From: DASQBT01 sp049578545 | GTDB lineage: Bacteria; Pseudomonadota; Gammaproteobacteria; Burkholderiales; Thiobacillaceae | DNA: 16,514 nucleotides | Reading direction: 5' to 3' | NCBI GenBank assembly: GCA_049578545.1 | Contig: JBAUMF010000082.1 | Span: 1-16,514 of the forward strand | Part shown: positions 5,767 to 14,324 of the stretch, in pieces | Layout: every line of letters begins with the position of its first letter | How positions within the stretch are numbered: the first letter of the stretch is position 1 | The notes under the pieces: generated by a model | What the model saw: only the letters and a program-made list of their open reading frames with translations | The model's database searches: none | What the model was told of the DNA's origin: nothing | Made by a program: the position numbers and the translations under genes

Positions 5767-8130
5767 ATGCCGAATATCGAAATTGACGGCAAACAGATTG
5801 AGGTCGAATCCGGTTCCACCATCATGGATGCCGCAGGAAGACTTAGCATTTATATTCCGCATTTCTGCTACCACAAGAAGCTCTCTATTGCAGCCAACTG
5901 CCGCATGTGCCTGGTGCAGGTGGAGAAGGCGCCCAAGCCCATGCCGGCTTGCGCCACGCCGGTTACTGACGGCATGAAGGTCATGACCCGCTCGGAGAAC
6001 GCCATCAATGCCCAGAAAGGCGTGATGGAGTTCCTGCTGATCAATCATCCGCTTGACTGCCCGATCTGTGACCAGGGCGGCGAATGCACCCTGCAGGATC
6101 TGGCCGTCGGTTATGGCGCCAGCAGTTCGCGCTACCAGGAAGTCAAGCGCGTTGTCACCGAGAAAGACCTGGGGCCCCTGGTTGCAACCGACATGACGCG
6201 TTGCATCAACTGCACCCGCTGCGTGCGCTTCGGGACTGAAATCGCGGGGATCATGGAGATGGGCCAGGCTTTTCGCGGCGAGCATGCGGAAATCATGCCC
6301 TTCATCAATCAAACCATTGACTCGGAGCTTTCGGGCAACATTATTGATCTATGTCCGGTTGGTGCCCTCACGTCCAAACCATTCCGCTACTCTGCCCGCA
6401 CCTGGGAGATGTCCAGGCGCAGGTCGGTAAGCCCCCACGATGGGCTGGGTTCCAACCTGCAGATTCACACCAAGGGCGACAGGGTGATGCGGGTGTTGCC
6501 GTTGGAAAACGAATCCCTGAACGAGTGCTGGTTGTCGGATCGAGATCGCTTTGCCTATGAAGGACTGAATGTCGAAGAGCGCTTAACCCAACCCATGATC
6601 AAGCGAGACGGGCTTTGGCTAGAGGTGGACTGGCAGGTCGCGCTTGAGCATGTGGCCCATGTGCTTAAAGCTGTGCGTGACCAGCATGGCGCCGATCAGA
6701 TCGGCAGCCTGACTACGCCCTACCAGACAACGGAAGAACTTTACCTGCTGCAGAAACTGACGCGCGCATTGGGAAGCGGGAACATTGATCACCGTTTGCG
6801 CGAGTCTGATTTCAGTCTGGATGACAAGGCCCATGGTGCGTTCTGGCTGGGCATGAAGGTCGAAGAGTTGTCCGATCTTCAGCGCATACTGGTCATCGGT
6901 TCCAACCTTCGCAAGGAGCATCCACTCATCGCCCATCGCTTGCGCCAGGCCGTCAAGAAGAATCGGGCGGACCTGAACCTGATCAACCCCATCGACGAGA
7001 ACATGTATTGCCGGGTTGCCAACAAGGCGGTCGTTGCTCCTGACCAGACCGTCGAGGTGCTTGCCCAGGTGCTGAGAGCCCTGACTGAAATCAAAGGGGC
7101 AAAGGCACCAGTCAAAATGCAATCCACCATCGTGACTGATGCGGCCCGTGCGATGGCAAAAAGCCTCATTGCCAATGGACCCAAGGCAGTGATACTCGGC
7201 AATCTTGCGCAGCATCATCCGGCCTATGGCCAGATACACTACTTGGCACAAACACTGGCGGAATTCATCGGTGCATCATTTGGTGTATTCAGCGAAGCTG
7301 GCAATAGTGTGGGGGCGGTGCTCGCTGGCGCCATCCCAAGCCGTGGTCCGCTTGGCAAATCGGCCATATCGGGCCTGAATGTTCAGGCCATGCTCAGGCA
7401 ACCGCGCAAGGCTTATGTGTTGATGGGCGTTGAGGCCGAACTGGATTGTCATGACGGGGCGGCAGCCATCCATGCCCTGGAAGAGGCCGAATTTGTCGTT
7501 GCCCTTACCGCATATAGAAGCAAGGCCATGGACCATGTCGATGTTGTCTTGCCTATAGCACCGTTTACCGAAACCGCTGGCACTTTCATCAATATGGAAG
7601 GGCTTGTGCAAGGATTCCGCGGGGCAGTCAAGCCAAGAGGCGAAGCCCGCCCGGCCTGGAAAGTGCTGCGCGTACTGGGCAATCTGCTTGGGCTTGAGGG
7701 TTTTGATCAGGACTCGGTCGATGAGGTCCGGCGTGAAGCGCTGGGTGACAACCCGCAGTCAGCGGTCAATGCCAGGCTGAATAACGCTGTGTCAGTCGTT
7801 CAACTCAGCTTCAATGTCTCATCCGGAAAACTGCAACGGATCGGTGAAGTTCCGCTTTACCAGTCGGACGCCATCGTGCGCCGGGCAAGATCGCTGCAGA
7901 TGACCCGGGATGCTGCACCACCTGTTGCGCATATGAAGGGTGCCCTGATTGCTCGTCTCGGACTCGAACCCGGCGGCATGGCAGCCCTGCGCCAAACCAA
8001 TGGCACGATCAACCTTAAAGTGGAACAGGACGAGTCTCTGCCGGACAACTGTGTTCGGGTTCCGGCAGCACACCCTCTGACCACCGGTTTGGGTCCGATG
8101 TTTGGCGAAATCAGCGTGGAGCGCGTCTGA
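5767..8130 (+). CDS. nuoG: NADH-quinone oxidoreductase subunit G
   Basis: The 75 kDa subunit (787 aa) carries most of the N-module wire. The N-terminal ferredoxin-like part binds [2Fe-2S] N1b through Cys34, Cys45, Cys48 and Cys62. The next part binds N5 through His94, Cys98, Cys101 and Cys107 (HPLDCPICDQGGEC). N4 is bound through Cys146, Cys149, Cys152 and Cys196 (CINCTRC and CPVGA). The rest resembles molybdopterin oxidoreductases without cofactor function. At the place where Escherichia coli and Thermus have the extra N7 ligands, this protein reads RRRSVSPHDGLGSNL, so N7 is absent. ATG 5767 was chosen because a TAGGA site lies just before it; a TTG 24 nt upstream is inside nuoF. The nuoH ATG follows after 1 nt. 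Confidence 0.97.
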   Translation: MPNIEIDGKQIEVESGSTIMDAAGRLSIYIPHFCYHKKLSIAANCRMCLVQVEKAPKPMPACATPVTDGMKVMTRSENAINAQKGVMEFLLINHPLDCPICDQGGECTLQDLAVGYGASSSRYQEVKRVVTEKDLGPLVATDMTRCINCTRCVRFGTEIAGIMEMGQAFRGEHAEIMPFINQTIDSELSGNIIDLCPVGALTSKPFRYSARTWEMSRRRSVSPHDGLGSNLQIHTKGDRVMRVLPLENESLNECWLSDRDRFAYEGLNVEERLTQPMIKRDGLWLEVDWQVALEHVAHVLKAVRDQHGADQIGSLTTPYQTTEELYLLQKLTRALGSGNIDHRLRESDFSLDDKAHGAFWLGMKVEELSDLQRILVIGSNLRKEHPLIAHRLRQAVKKNRADLNLINPIDENMYCRVANKAVVAPDQTVEVLAQVLRALTEIKGAKAPVKMQSTIVTDAARAMAKSLIANGPKAVILGNLAQHHPAYGQIHYLAQTLAEFIGASFGVFSEAGNSVGAVLAGAIPSRGPLGKSAISGLNVQAMLRQPRKAYVLMGVEAELDCHDGAAAIHALEEAEFVVALTAYRSKAMDHVDVVLPIAPFTETAGTFINMEGLVQGFRGAVKPRGEARPAWKVLRVLGNLLGLEGFDQDSVDEVRREALGDNPQSAVNARLNNAVSVVQLSFNVSSGKLQRIGEVPLYQSDAIVRRARSLQMTRDAAPPVAHMKGALIARLGLEPGGMAALRQTNGTINLKVEQDESLPDNCVRVPAAHPLTTGLGPMFGEISVERV

Positions 8131-8131
8131 T

Positions 8132-9133
8132 ATGACCTGGGACATGTTGATCACTGCCGTCTGGACCCTTATCAAGATCATCATCATCGTGTTGCCGTTG
8201 ATGCTTGGCGTGGCTTACCTGACATTGGCCGAACGCAAGATCATCGGCTTCATGCAGGTGCGCATCGGGCCCAACCGGGTAGGCTACAAGGGTCTGCTTC
8301 AGCCCATTGCCGATGCAGTCAAACTGCTGATGAAGGAAATCATCATCCCCAGCGGCGCGAGCAAGGGGCTGTTCATCCTTGGGCCGATACTCGCCATAGC
8401 GCCCGCGATGGCGGCGTGGGCCGTCATTCCGTTTGCCGATGGCTGGGTATTGTCAAATATCGATGCCGGCCTGCTGTACGTCATGGCGATTACCTCGATG
8501 GGAGTGTACGGCGTGATCGTGGCAGGATGGGCGTCCAATTCCAAATATGCCTTCCTCGGTGCGCTGCGTTCTGCCGCGCAGATCGTCTCCTATGAAATTG
8601 CCATGGGCTTTGCCCTGGTGGGTGTGCTGATGGCAGCTCAAAGCCTCAATCTGGTAGATATCGTCAAGGGACAGGCCGGCGGTATCGGGCAATGGTATAT
8701 CTGGCCACTCTTTCCGCTGTTCATGGTCTACCTCATTTCAGGCGTGGCGGAAACCAATCGTGCACCATTTGACGTGGCAGAAGGCGAATCGGAAATTGTT
8801 GCCGGTTTCCATGTGGAATATTCCGGCATGGCCTTCGCCGTCTTCTTTCTGGCCGAATATGCCAACATGATCCTGATTGCCGCACTGACCACAATCATGT
8901 TCCTGGGCGGCTGGTTGTCGCCGGTTTCATTCCTGCCCGACGGCTTCATCTGGTGGGTTCTCAAGGTGGCCTTCGTGTTGTTCCTGTTCCTTTGGTTCCG
9001 CGCCACTTTCCCGCGCTATCGTTATGACCAGATCATGCGATTGGGCTGGAAGGTGTTCATTCCGATAACGATCATATGGCTTGTGGTGGTGGGCGCAGCG
9101 ATGCAAACCCGCTATGCCTACCTGTTTCACTGA
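8132..9133 (+). CDS. nuoH: NADH-quinone oxidoreductase subunit H
   Basis: Membrane subunit (ND1 homologue, 333 aa, about eight hydrophobic helices) that joins the peripheral arm to the membrane arm and forms the entrance and part of the quinone tunnel. The conserved LAERKIIGFMQVRIGPNRVG (32-51) follows the first helix. The long acidic loop at 206-231 (AETNRAPFDVAEGESEIVAG onward, with many Glu) is the family hallmark thought to link quinone chemistry to proton pumping. Start ATG 8132 has GGAG at 8118-8121, 10 nt upstream, inside the end of nuoG. The upstream in-frame codons back to 8102 belong to the nuoG overlap. It is followed by nuoI after 11 nt. Confidence 0.98.
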   Translation: MTWDMLITAVWTLIKIIIIVLPLMLGVAYLTLAERKIIGFMQVRIGPNRVGYKGLLQPIADAVKLLMKEIIIPSGASKGLFILGPILAIAPAMAAWAVIPFADGWVLSNIDAGLLYVMAITSMGVYGVIVAGWASNSKYAFLGALRSAAQIVSYEIAMGFALVGVLMAAQSLNLVDIVKGQAGGIGQWYIWPLFPLFMVYLISGVAETNRAPFDVAEGESEIVAGFHVEYSGMAFAVFFLAEYANMILIAALTTIMFLGGWLSPVSFLPDGFIWWVLKVAFVLFLFLWFRATFPRYRYDQIMRLGWKVFIPITIIWLVVVGAAMQTRYAYLFH

Positions 9134-9144
9134 GGAGAAACGGA

Positions 9145-9636
9145 ATGATGAACCGCATCACCGGTTTCTTCTCCAGCTTCATGCTCCTGGAACTGCTCAA
9201 GGGCATGAGCCTGACCGGGCGTTATCTGTTTTCACGAAAAATCACCATCCAGTTTCCAGAAGAGAAAACGCCTCAATCGCCACGTTTCCGTGGCCTGCAT
9301 GCGCTGCGCCGCTACCCCAACGGCGAGGAACGCTGCATTGCCTGCAAGCTGTGTGAAGCGGTATGCCCGGCACTGGCCATTACGATCGAGTCCGAACAAA
9401 GGGCAGATGGCACGCGCCGCACCACCCGTTATGACATCGATCTGACGAAATGCATATTCTGTGGATTCTGCGAAGAGTCCTGCCCGGTCGATTCGATCGT
9501 GGAAACCCGTATCCTCGAATACCATGGCGAAAAGCGGGGCGATCTCTATTACACCAAGCCCATGCTGCTGGCGATTGGGGACAAGTACGAAGAACAGATC
9601 GCCCGTGATCGGGTGGCGGATGCAAAATACAGATAA
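9145..9636 (+). CDS. nuoI: NADH-quinone oxidoreductase subunit I
   Basis: The 23 kDa (TYKY) ferredoxin-like subunit (163 aa) carries [4Fe-4S] clusters N6a and N6b, which pass electrons from the NADH module to N2 in NuoB. Two complete C-x2-C-x2-C-x3-C-P motifs are visible: Cys64, 67, 70 and 74 (CIACKLCEAVCP) and Cys103, 106, 109 and 113 (CIFCGFCEESCP). An N-terminal amphipathic helix (about 1-30) would lie along the membrane surface. The ATG at 9145, of a tandem ATGATG, has GAGGAG at 9132-9137 with a 7-nt spacer, the clearest ribosome site inside the operon. A 93-nt gap follows before nuoJ. Confidence 0.98.
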   Translation: MMNRITGFFSSFMLLELLKGMSLTGRYLFSRKITIQFPEEKTPQSPRFRGLHALRRYPNGEERCIACKLCEAVCPALAITIESEQRADGTRRTTRYDIDLTKCIFCGFCEESCPVDSIVETRILEYHGEKRGDLYYTKPMLLAIGDKYEEQIARDRVADAKYR

Positions 9637-9703
9637 GGAAGAATAGGGGAGGGAGTAAGGCAGAAAACCAATCGGGTTGCGCAAGACGTCAAGTCGAACG
9701 CAC

Positions 9704-9733
9704 ATGCCTTGCTCCATGCCAATGACAATATGA
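9704..9733 (+). other. Nine-codon mini-ORF overlapping the nuoJ start
   Basis: In the nuoI-nuoJ spacer a tiny frame (MPCSMPMTI) begins at 9704, and its stop overlaps the nuoJ ATG as ATGA (9730-9733). nuoJ itself has no Shine-Dalgarno sequence. The only purine-rich site, GGGGAGGGAG at 9646-9655, lies about 75 nt upstream of nuoJ and about 50 nt upstream of this frame. It could couple translation into nuoJ. It is short enough to arise by chance. Confidence 0.15.
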
Positions 9734-10377
9734 ATTTCCAGAGTTTTGTTTTTTACCTTTTCTCCGCCATCCTGCTGTTTGCAGGGCTGCGTGTCATTAC
9801 TGCGCGCAACCCAGTGCATGCCGCGCTTAATCTGGTGCTGGCATTTTTTACGGCGGCCGGGCTGTGGATGCTGCTGGAGGCCGAGTTCCTCGCCATCACC
9901 CTGGTGCTGGTATATGTGGGAGCAGTGATGGTCCTGTTCCTGTTTGTGGTGATGATGCTGGACATCAATCTGGACAGGCTTCGGGAGGGCTTCTGGGATT
10001 ATCTGCCGTTGGCGGTTCCGATTGTAGTGATGCTGATGCTGGAAATGGGAGTGGTGCTGGGCGGCAGATACTTTGGCTTGTCCGCCATGCCCAGTCCGGC
10101 AGCGCATCCTGAAGGCTATAGCAACACCAAGGAACTGGGGCGGCTGTTGTATACGGACTACGTGTATCCGTTTGAAATCGCTGCTGTCATTCTCTTGCTG
10201 GCGATGGTTGCGGCGATCGCCCTCACCATGCGGAAGCGCAAGGACAGGAAGTACATCGATCCCTCCAAACAGGTGCAGGTCAAGCGTAAAGACAGGTTGC
10301 GTATCGTGACCATGCGTTCCGAAGAACGGGTGCAGGCCACCCAAGCGGAAATGACCAGGGAAGAGGGCAGGCCATGA
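9730..10377 (+). CDS. nuoJ: NADH-quinone oxidoreductase subunit J
   Basis: Membrane subunit (ND6 homologue, 215 aa) between NuoH and NuoK in the membrane arm. Five hydrophobic segments are visible at about 4-22, 28-48, 53-77, 90-111 and 148-167. The third contains the conserved YVGAVMVLFLFV (62-73), the region of the pi-bulge linked to conformational coupling. The conserved NPVHAALNLVLAFF follows the first helix. The charged C-terminal tail (168-215) is cytoplasmic and rich in Lys, Arg and Glu. The start at ATG 9730 (MNFQSFVFYLF) matches the family N-terminus, although no ribosome site precedes it; a TTG at 9709 would add seven residues. It lies in the same frame as nuoI, separated by the nuoI stop. 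Its stop overlaps the nuoK start (ATGA). Confidence 0.95.
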   Translation: MNFQSFVFYLFSAILLFAGLRVITARNPVHAALNLVLAFFTAAGLWMLLEAEFLAITLVLVYVGAVMVLFLFVVMMLDINLDRLREGFWDYLPLAVPIVVMLMLEMGVVLGGRYFGLSAMPSPAAHPEGYSNTKELGRLLYTDYVYPFEIAAVILLLAMVAAIALTMRKRKDRKYIDPSKQVQVKRKDRLRIVTMRSEERVQATQAEMTREEGRP

Positions 10378-10679
10378 TCTCGCTGTCCCATTATCTGGTG
10401 CTGGGCGGAGTCTTGTTCGCCATCAGCGTGCTGGGGATTTTCCTCAACCGCAAGAACGTGATCATCCTGTTGATGGCCATTGAATTGATGCTTCTGGCTG
10501 TCAATCTGAACTTTATCGCCTTTTCTCATTTCCTGGGCGATATCGCTGGCCAGATTTTCGTGTTTTTCATCCTTACTGTCGCTGCTGCAGAATCAGCCAT
10601 CGGCCTGGCCATTCTAGTGGTGTTGTTCCGCAATCTCAAGACGATCAATGTGGACGATCTTGATCAGCTGAAGGGGTGA
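10374..10679 (+). CDS. nuoK: NADH-quinone oxidoreductase subunit K
   Basis: Small membrane subunit (ND4L homologue, 101 aa, normal length) with three helices (about 6-23, 29-50 and 58-86). The two buried glutamates needed for proton transfer are present as Glu37 (LMAIELMLLA) and Glu73 (VAAAESAIGLA); they correspond to Glu36 and Glu72 of E. coli NuoK. The start codon overlaps the nuoJ stop (ATGA), and a GAGGGCAGG stretch just upstream can act as ribosome site. The nuoL ATG lies 2 nt after the stop. Confidence 0.98.
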   Translation: MISLSHYLVLGGVLFAISVLGIFLNRKNVIILLMAIELMLLAVNLNFIAFSHFLGDIAGQIFVFFILTVAAAESAIGLAILVVLFRNLKTINVDDLDQLKG

Positions 10680-10681
10680 AC

Positions 10682-12673
10682 ATGAATAGCCTGTATTTGC
10701 TCGTTCCCCTTGCGCCACTGTGTGGCGCGCTGCTGGCAGGGCTGTTCGGCAAGATGCTCGGACGGACCCTGTCCCACGTCGTCACCATCGCGGGCGTCGC
10801 GGTCGCTTTTGTCGCTGCACTCATGGTCTTCCAGGATGTGAATGCGGGCCACACCTTCAATGGTACGGTCTATACCTGGATGACTTCCGGGGACATCCGC
10901 TTCGAGGTCGGTTTCCTGATCGACCCGCTTACCAGCCTGATGATGCTGGTAGTGAGCTTCGTTTCCCTCATGGTGCACGTCTACACCATCGGCTACATGC
11001 ATGACGATCCGGGCTATCAGCGTTTTTTCAGCTACATCTCCCTTTTTACCTTCTCCATGCTCATGCTGGTGATGAGCAATAACTTCCTTCAGCTGTTCTT
11101 TGGCTGGGAGGCGGTGGGCCTGATGTCCTACCTGCTGATCGGCTTCTGGTATACGCGCGAGTCGGCCATTTATGCGAATCTCAAGGCCTTCCTGGTCAAC
11201 CGGGTAGGCGACTTCGGTTTTCTGCTGGGCATTGGACTGATTCTGGCATGGACAGGCAGCCTGGATTACGCCACGGTTTTTGCCAAGGCTGGCAGCCTGG
11301 CGCGACACAGCATAGAGCTGTTCCCCGGCCACGCCTGGTCGCTGATGACCGTCATCTGCATCCTGCTGTTTATCGGCGCCATGGGCAAGAGTGCCCAGGT
11401 TCCGTTGCATGTCTGGTTGCCGGATTCGATGGAAGGCCCCACGCCCATTTCTGCGTTGATCCACGCGGCGACCATGGTGACGGCCGGCATCTTCATGGTG
11501 GCGCGCATGTCGCCCCTGTTTGAGCTGTCCGATACGGCACTCAATTTTGTCATGGTGATTGGCGCGATTACCGCCCTGTTCATGGGGTTCCTGGGCGTGA
11601 TCCAGAACGACATCAAACGGGTGGTGGCTTACTCTACCCTGTCCCAGCTGGGCTACATGACCGTAGCGCTTGGCGCTTCGGCCTATTCGGTTGCCATCTT
11701 TCACCTGATGACGCATGCCTTCTTCAAGGCTCTGCTGTTCCTGGCGGCCGGTTCTGTCATCATTGCCGTGCACCACAATCAGGACATTCGTTACATGGGC
11801 GGGCTGCGCAAATACATGCCGATCACCTGGGTTACCTCACTGATCGGCTCGCTGGCCTTGATTGGCACGCCCTTCCTGTCTGGTTTCTATTCCAAGGATT
11901 CCATCATTGAGGCAGTGGAGCTCTCTCATCTTCCGGCTGCGGGCTTTGCCTACGTTTCAGTCCTCTTCGGCGTTTTCATTACCGCCTTCTATACCTTCCG
12001 CATGTATTTCCTGGTGTTCCATGGCAAGGAACGCTTTCACCAGGGGCATGCCCATGGCCATGAGCAACATGCCGAAGGCCATGAACACGCTGCGCCGCAT
12101 GAGACGCCATGGGTGGTGACCGGGCCACTGCTTGCGCTAGCCGTCCCTTCACTCGTCATCGGCTACATCTCGATCGAGCCCATGCTGTTCGGTGATTTCT
12201 TTGGCAATTCCATCTATGTATCGGACCGCCATCCTGTCATCAACCAGCTTTCCCATCATTTCCATGGTGCCTTTGCCATGGCGCTGCATTCGGTGCTGTC
12301 CCTGCCATTCTGGCTGGCCGCATCCGGTGTTGGCCTGTCGGCATTCTTCTACCTCATGCGGCAGGACATCCCGGCCATGCTGATGCAGAAATTCCGTTGG
12401 GTGTACGCCATCATGGAAAATAAATATGGCTTTGATGCCTTCAATGACTGGTTCTTTGCCGGTGGCGCCCGTCTGTTGGGCGGCGGTTTGTGGAAGCGCG
12501 GCGATGTGACGGTCATTGACGGCTGGATCGTGAATGGCACAGCCCGACTGGTGGCTTGGTTCTCCCGGCTGATCCGTCCCTTGCAGTCCGGCTATATCTA
12601 TCACTACGCTTTTGCCATGTTGATCGGGGTGTTTGCCCTCATCACCTGGTTTGTGCGTGCTACGCAGCCATAA
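10682..12673 (+). CDS. nuoL: NADH-quinone oxidoreductase subunit L
   Basis: Distal antiporter-like proton pump (ND5 homologue, 663 aa) with the long C-terminal lateral helix that runs along the membrane arm. The key charges are Glu143 in LFFGWEAVGLMSYLL, Lys236 in GAMGKSAQVPLHVWLPD, Lys349 in THAFFKALLF and Lys405 in FYSKDSI. The conserved His-containing EGPTPISALIHAATM follows the second helix break. A His-rich loop (453-473, eight His in 21 residues, with GHAHGHEQH) sits between two later helices. The start at ATG 10682 has AAGGGG at 10671-10676; a GTG two codons earlier overlaps the nuoK stop and is less likely. It ends 12 nt before nuoM. Confidence 0.98.
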   Translation: MNSLYLLVPLAPLCGALLAGLFGKMLGRTLSHVVTIAGVAVAFVAALMVFQDVNAGHTFNGTVYTWMTSGDIRFEVGFLIDPLTSLMMLVVSFVSLMVHVYTIGYMHDDPGYQRFFSYISLFTFSMLMLVMSNNFLQLFFGWEAVGLMSYLLIGFWYTRESAIYANLKAFLVNRVGDFGFLLGIGLILAWTGSLDYATVFAKAGSLARHSIELFPGHAWSLMTVICILLFIGAMGKSAQVPLHVWLPDSMEGPTPISALIHAATMVTAGIFMVARMSPLFELSDTALNFVMVIGAITALFMGFLGVIQNDIKRVVAYSTLSQLGYMTVALGASAYSVAIFHLMTHAFFKALLFLAAGSVIIAVHHNQDIRYMGGLRKYMPITWVTSLIGSLALIGTPFLSGFYSKDSIIEAVELSHLPAAGFAYVSVLFGVFITAFYTFRMYFLVFHGKERFHQGHAHGHEQHAEGHEHAAPHETPWVVTGPLLALAVPSLVIGYISIEPMLFGDFFGNSIYVSDRHPVINQLSHHFHGAFAMALHSVLSLPFWLAASGVGLSAFFYLMRQDIPAMLMQKFRWVYAIMENKYGFDAFNDWFFAGGARLLGGGLWKRGDVTVIDGWIVNGTARLVAWFSRLIRPLQSGYIYHYAFAMLIGVFALITWFVRATQP

Positions 12674-12685
12674 CAGGAACAAGGC

Positions 12686-14191
12686 ATGTTGGGTTATCCC
12701 CCTCTCAGTCTGGTGATTTGGGTACCGATTGTGGCCGGCCTGCTGGTGCTGGCCACGGGCTCTGATCGCCAGGCCCGTCTTGCCCGCTGGATCGCACTGA
12801 TTGGGGCCGCGTTGGGCTTCTGGGTTGCCCTGCCGCTCTATACGGGCTTTGATACCTCGACTTCAGTCATGCAGTTTCAGGAACTCAAGCCCTGGATTCC
12901 CAACTTCAATATCCATTATCACCTTGGTGTAGACGGCATCGCCATGCCGCTCATTCTGCTCAACAGTTTTACAACGTTGATCGTGGTGATTGCGGGGTGG
13001 GAAGTGATCCAGAAGAAAGTTGCGCAGTACATGGCGGCTTTTCTCATCATGTCCGGGCTGATCAATGGGGTGTTTGCCTCACTGGATGCGATCCTGTTCT
13101 ATCTGTTCTTCGAGGCCATGTTGATCCCGATGTATCTGGTGATCGGGGTATGGGGCGGTCCCAACCGTGTGTATGCAGCGCTTAAGTTCTTCCTCTATAC
13201 GCTGCTCGGTTCACTGCTGATGCTGGTTGCGCTGATTTACTTGCATTTCCAGTCGGGTGGCAGTTTCGAGATTCTCGAATTCCACAGGCTGCCACTGGCA
13301 CTTGCTGCCCAGATTTTCATCTTCATTGCGTTCTTTTTTGCCTTTGCGGTCAAGGTGCCGATGTGGCCGGTTCACACCTGGCTGCCGGATGCCCACGTCG
13401 AAGCGCCTACCGGAGGCTCGGTCGTGCTGGCTGCGATCACCCTGAAGATCGGCGCCTACGGATTTCTGCGTTTTGCGCTCCCCATTGCACCTGATGCCAG
13501 CCACAAACTGGCCTGGATCATGATCACGCTGTCATTGATTGCCGTGGTATACATCGGCCTGGTCGCGCTGGTGCAGTCGGACATGAAAAAGCTCATCGCC
13601 TATTCGTCGATCTCGCACATGGGTTTTGTCATCCTGGCATTTTTCATGTTCGATGCGGCTGCCCGTGGCAGTCAACTGGCGATCGAGGGGGGAATCGTGC
13701 AGATGCTTTCCCATGGCTTCGTGTCCGGCGCATTGTTCCTGTGCATCGGCGTCATGTATGACCGGCTGCATTCCCGCCAGATCAAGGATTATGGCGGTCT
13801 GGTCAATGTCATGCCGATGTTTGCCGCCTTCTTCATGCTGTTTGCCATGGCCAACTCCGGCCTGCCTGCCACGTCGGGGTTTGTAGGCGAATTCATGGTG
13901 ATCCTGGGTGCTACCAAAATCAACTTCTGGTACGCAGCCATTGCAGCTACCACATTGATATTTGGCGCCGCCTATACCCTGTGGATGTACAAGCGCGTGG
14001 TGTTCGGCCCCGTGGTCAATGAGCCGGTCCGAACCATGCGCGATCTGAACAAGCGCGAATTCCTGTTCATGGCCTTGCTGGCGGTGAGCGTTTTGGCGCT
14101 AGGTCTGTATCCCAAGCCATTTACCGATCCCATGCATGCCACTGTCGCCAATCTGGTGTCCCATGTCGCCCAGAGCAAGATTCCGCAATAA
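12686..14191 (+). CDS. nuoM: NADH-quinone oxidoreductase subunit M
   Basis: Middle antiporter-like proton pump (ND4 homologue, 501 aa, about 14 helices). The essential charges are in place: Glu143 in LFFEAMLIPMY, Lys223 in AVKVPMWPVHTWLPDAH and Lys254 in ITLKIGAYGF. The loop HVEAPTGGSVVLA (237-249) is the family signature. ATG 12686 has AGGA at 12675-12678 at a good distance, and the N-terminus MLGYPPLSLVIWVP is hydrophobic as expected. It is separated from nuoN by a 133-nt gap with a palindromic repeat, the widest gap inside the operon. Confidence 0.98.
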   Translation: MLGYPPLSLVIWVPIVAGLLVLATGSDRQARLARWIALIGAALGFWVALPLYTGFDTSTSVMQFQELKPWIPNFNIHYHLGVDGIAMPLILLNSFTTLIVVIAGWEVIQKKVAQYMAAFLIMSGLINGVFASLDAILFYLFFEAMLIPMYLVIGVWGGPNRVYAALKFFLYTLLGSLLMLVALIYLHFQSGGSFEILEFHRLPLALAAQIFIFIAFFFAFAVKVPMWPVHTWLPDAHVEAPTGGSVVLAAITLKIGAYGFLRFALPIAPDASHKLAWIMITLSLIAVVYIGLVALVQSDMKKLIAYSSISHMGFVILAFFMFDAAARGSQLAIEGGIVQMLSHGFVSGALFLCIGVMYDRLHSRQIKDYGGLVNVMPMFAAFFMLFAMANSGLPATSGFVGEFMVILGATKINFWYAAIAATTLIFGAAYTLWMYKRVVFGPVVNEPVRTMRDLNKREFLFMALLAVSVLALGLYPKPFTDPMHATVANLVSHVAQSKIPQ

Positions 14192-14246
14192 CGGACATGA
14201 TGGCCTTGTCGATTAGATCCATGAACATTGAGGCCTCATGTCTGTT

Positions 14247-14284
14247 CCCTCACCCCGGCCCTCTCCCGCAAGCGGGCGAGGGGG
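14247..14284 (+). repeat. REP-like GC-rich palindromic repeat in the nuoM-nuoN spacer
   Basis: After a lead-in CCCTCACCCCGG, the arms CCCTCTCCCGC (14259-14269) and GCGGGCGAGGG (14272-14282) pair with a single mismatch around a central AA, and further G residues follow. Dispersed intergenic repeats of this type (CCCTCACCCC followed by CTCTCCCGC-AA-GCGGG-GAGGG) are known from several beta- and gammaproteobacterial genomes. There is no T tract, so it is more likely a repeat or mRNA stability element than an intrinsic terminator. Other copies cannot be searched for here. Confidence 0.6.
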
Positions 14285-14291
14285 ACGCAGT

Positions 14292-14304
14292 GTCGCTGAG
14301 CGAC
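14292..14304 (+). repeat. 13-bp perfect palindrome upstream of nuoN
   Basis: GTCGCT and AGCGAC flank one G. It lies 20 nt before the nuoN ATG, and just behind the REP-like element, of which it may be an extension. As DNA it could bind a protein. As RNA the arms would form a short tight stem near the start of nuoN, which lacks a ribosome site. Confidence 0.35.
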
Positions 14305-14324
14305 GTTAACCTGAACGATTTGAG

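Noticed and set aside
9232..10344. Long antisense frame (370 codons) over nuoI and nuoJ
   Set aside because: It lies wholly opposite two well-conserved nuo genes, and its His/Gln-rich product is typical of a shadow frame.
10664..11776. Long antisense frame (370 codons) over nuoL
   Set aside because: Shadow of nuoL; low-complexity His/Gln/Arg-rich translation without domains.
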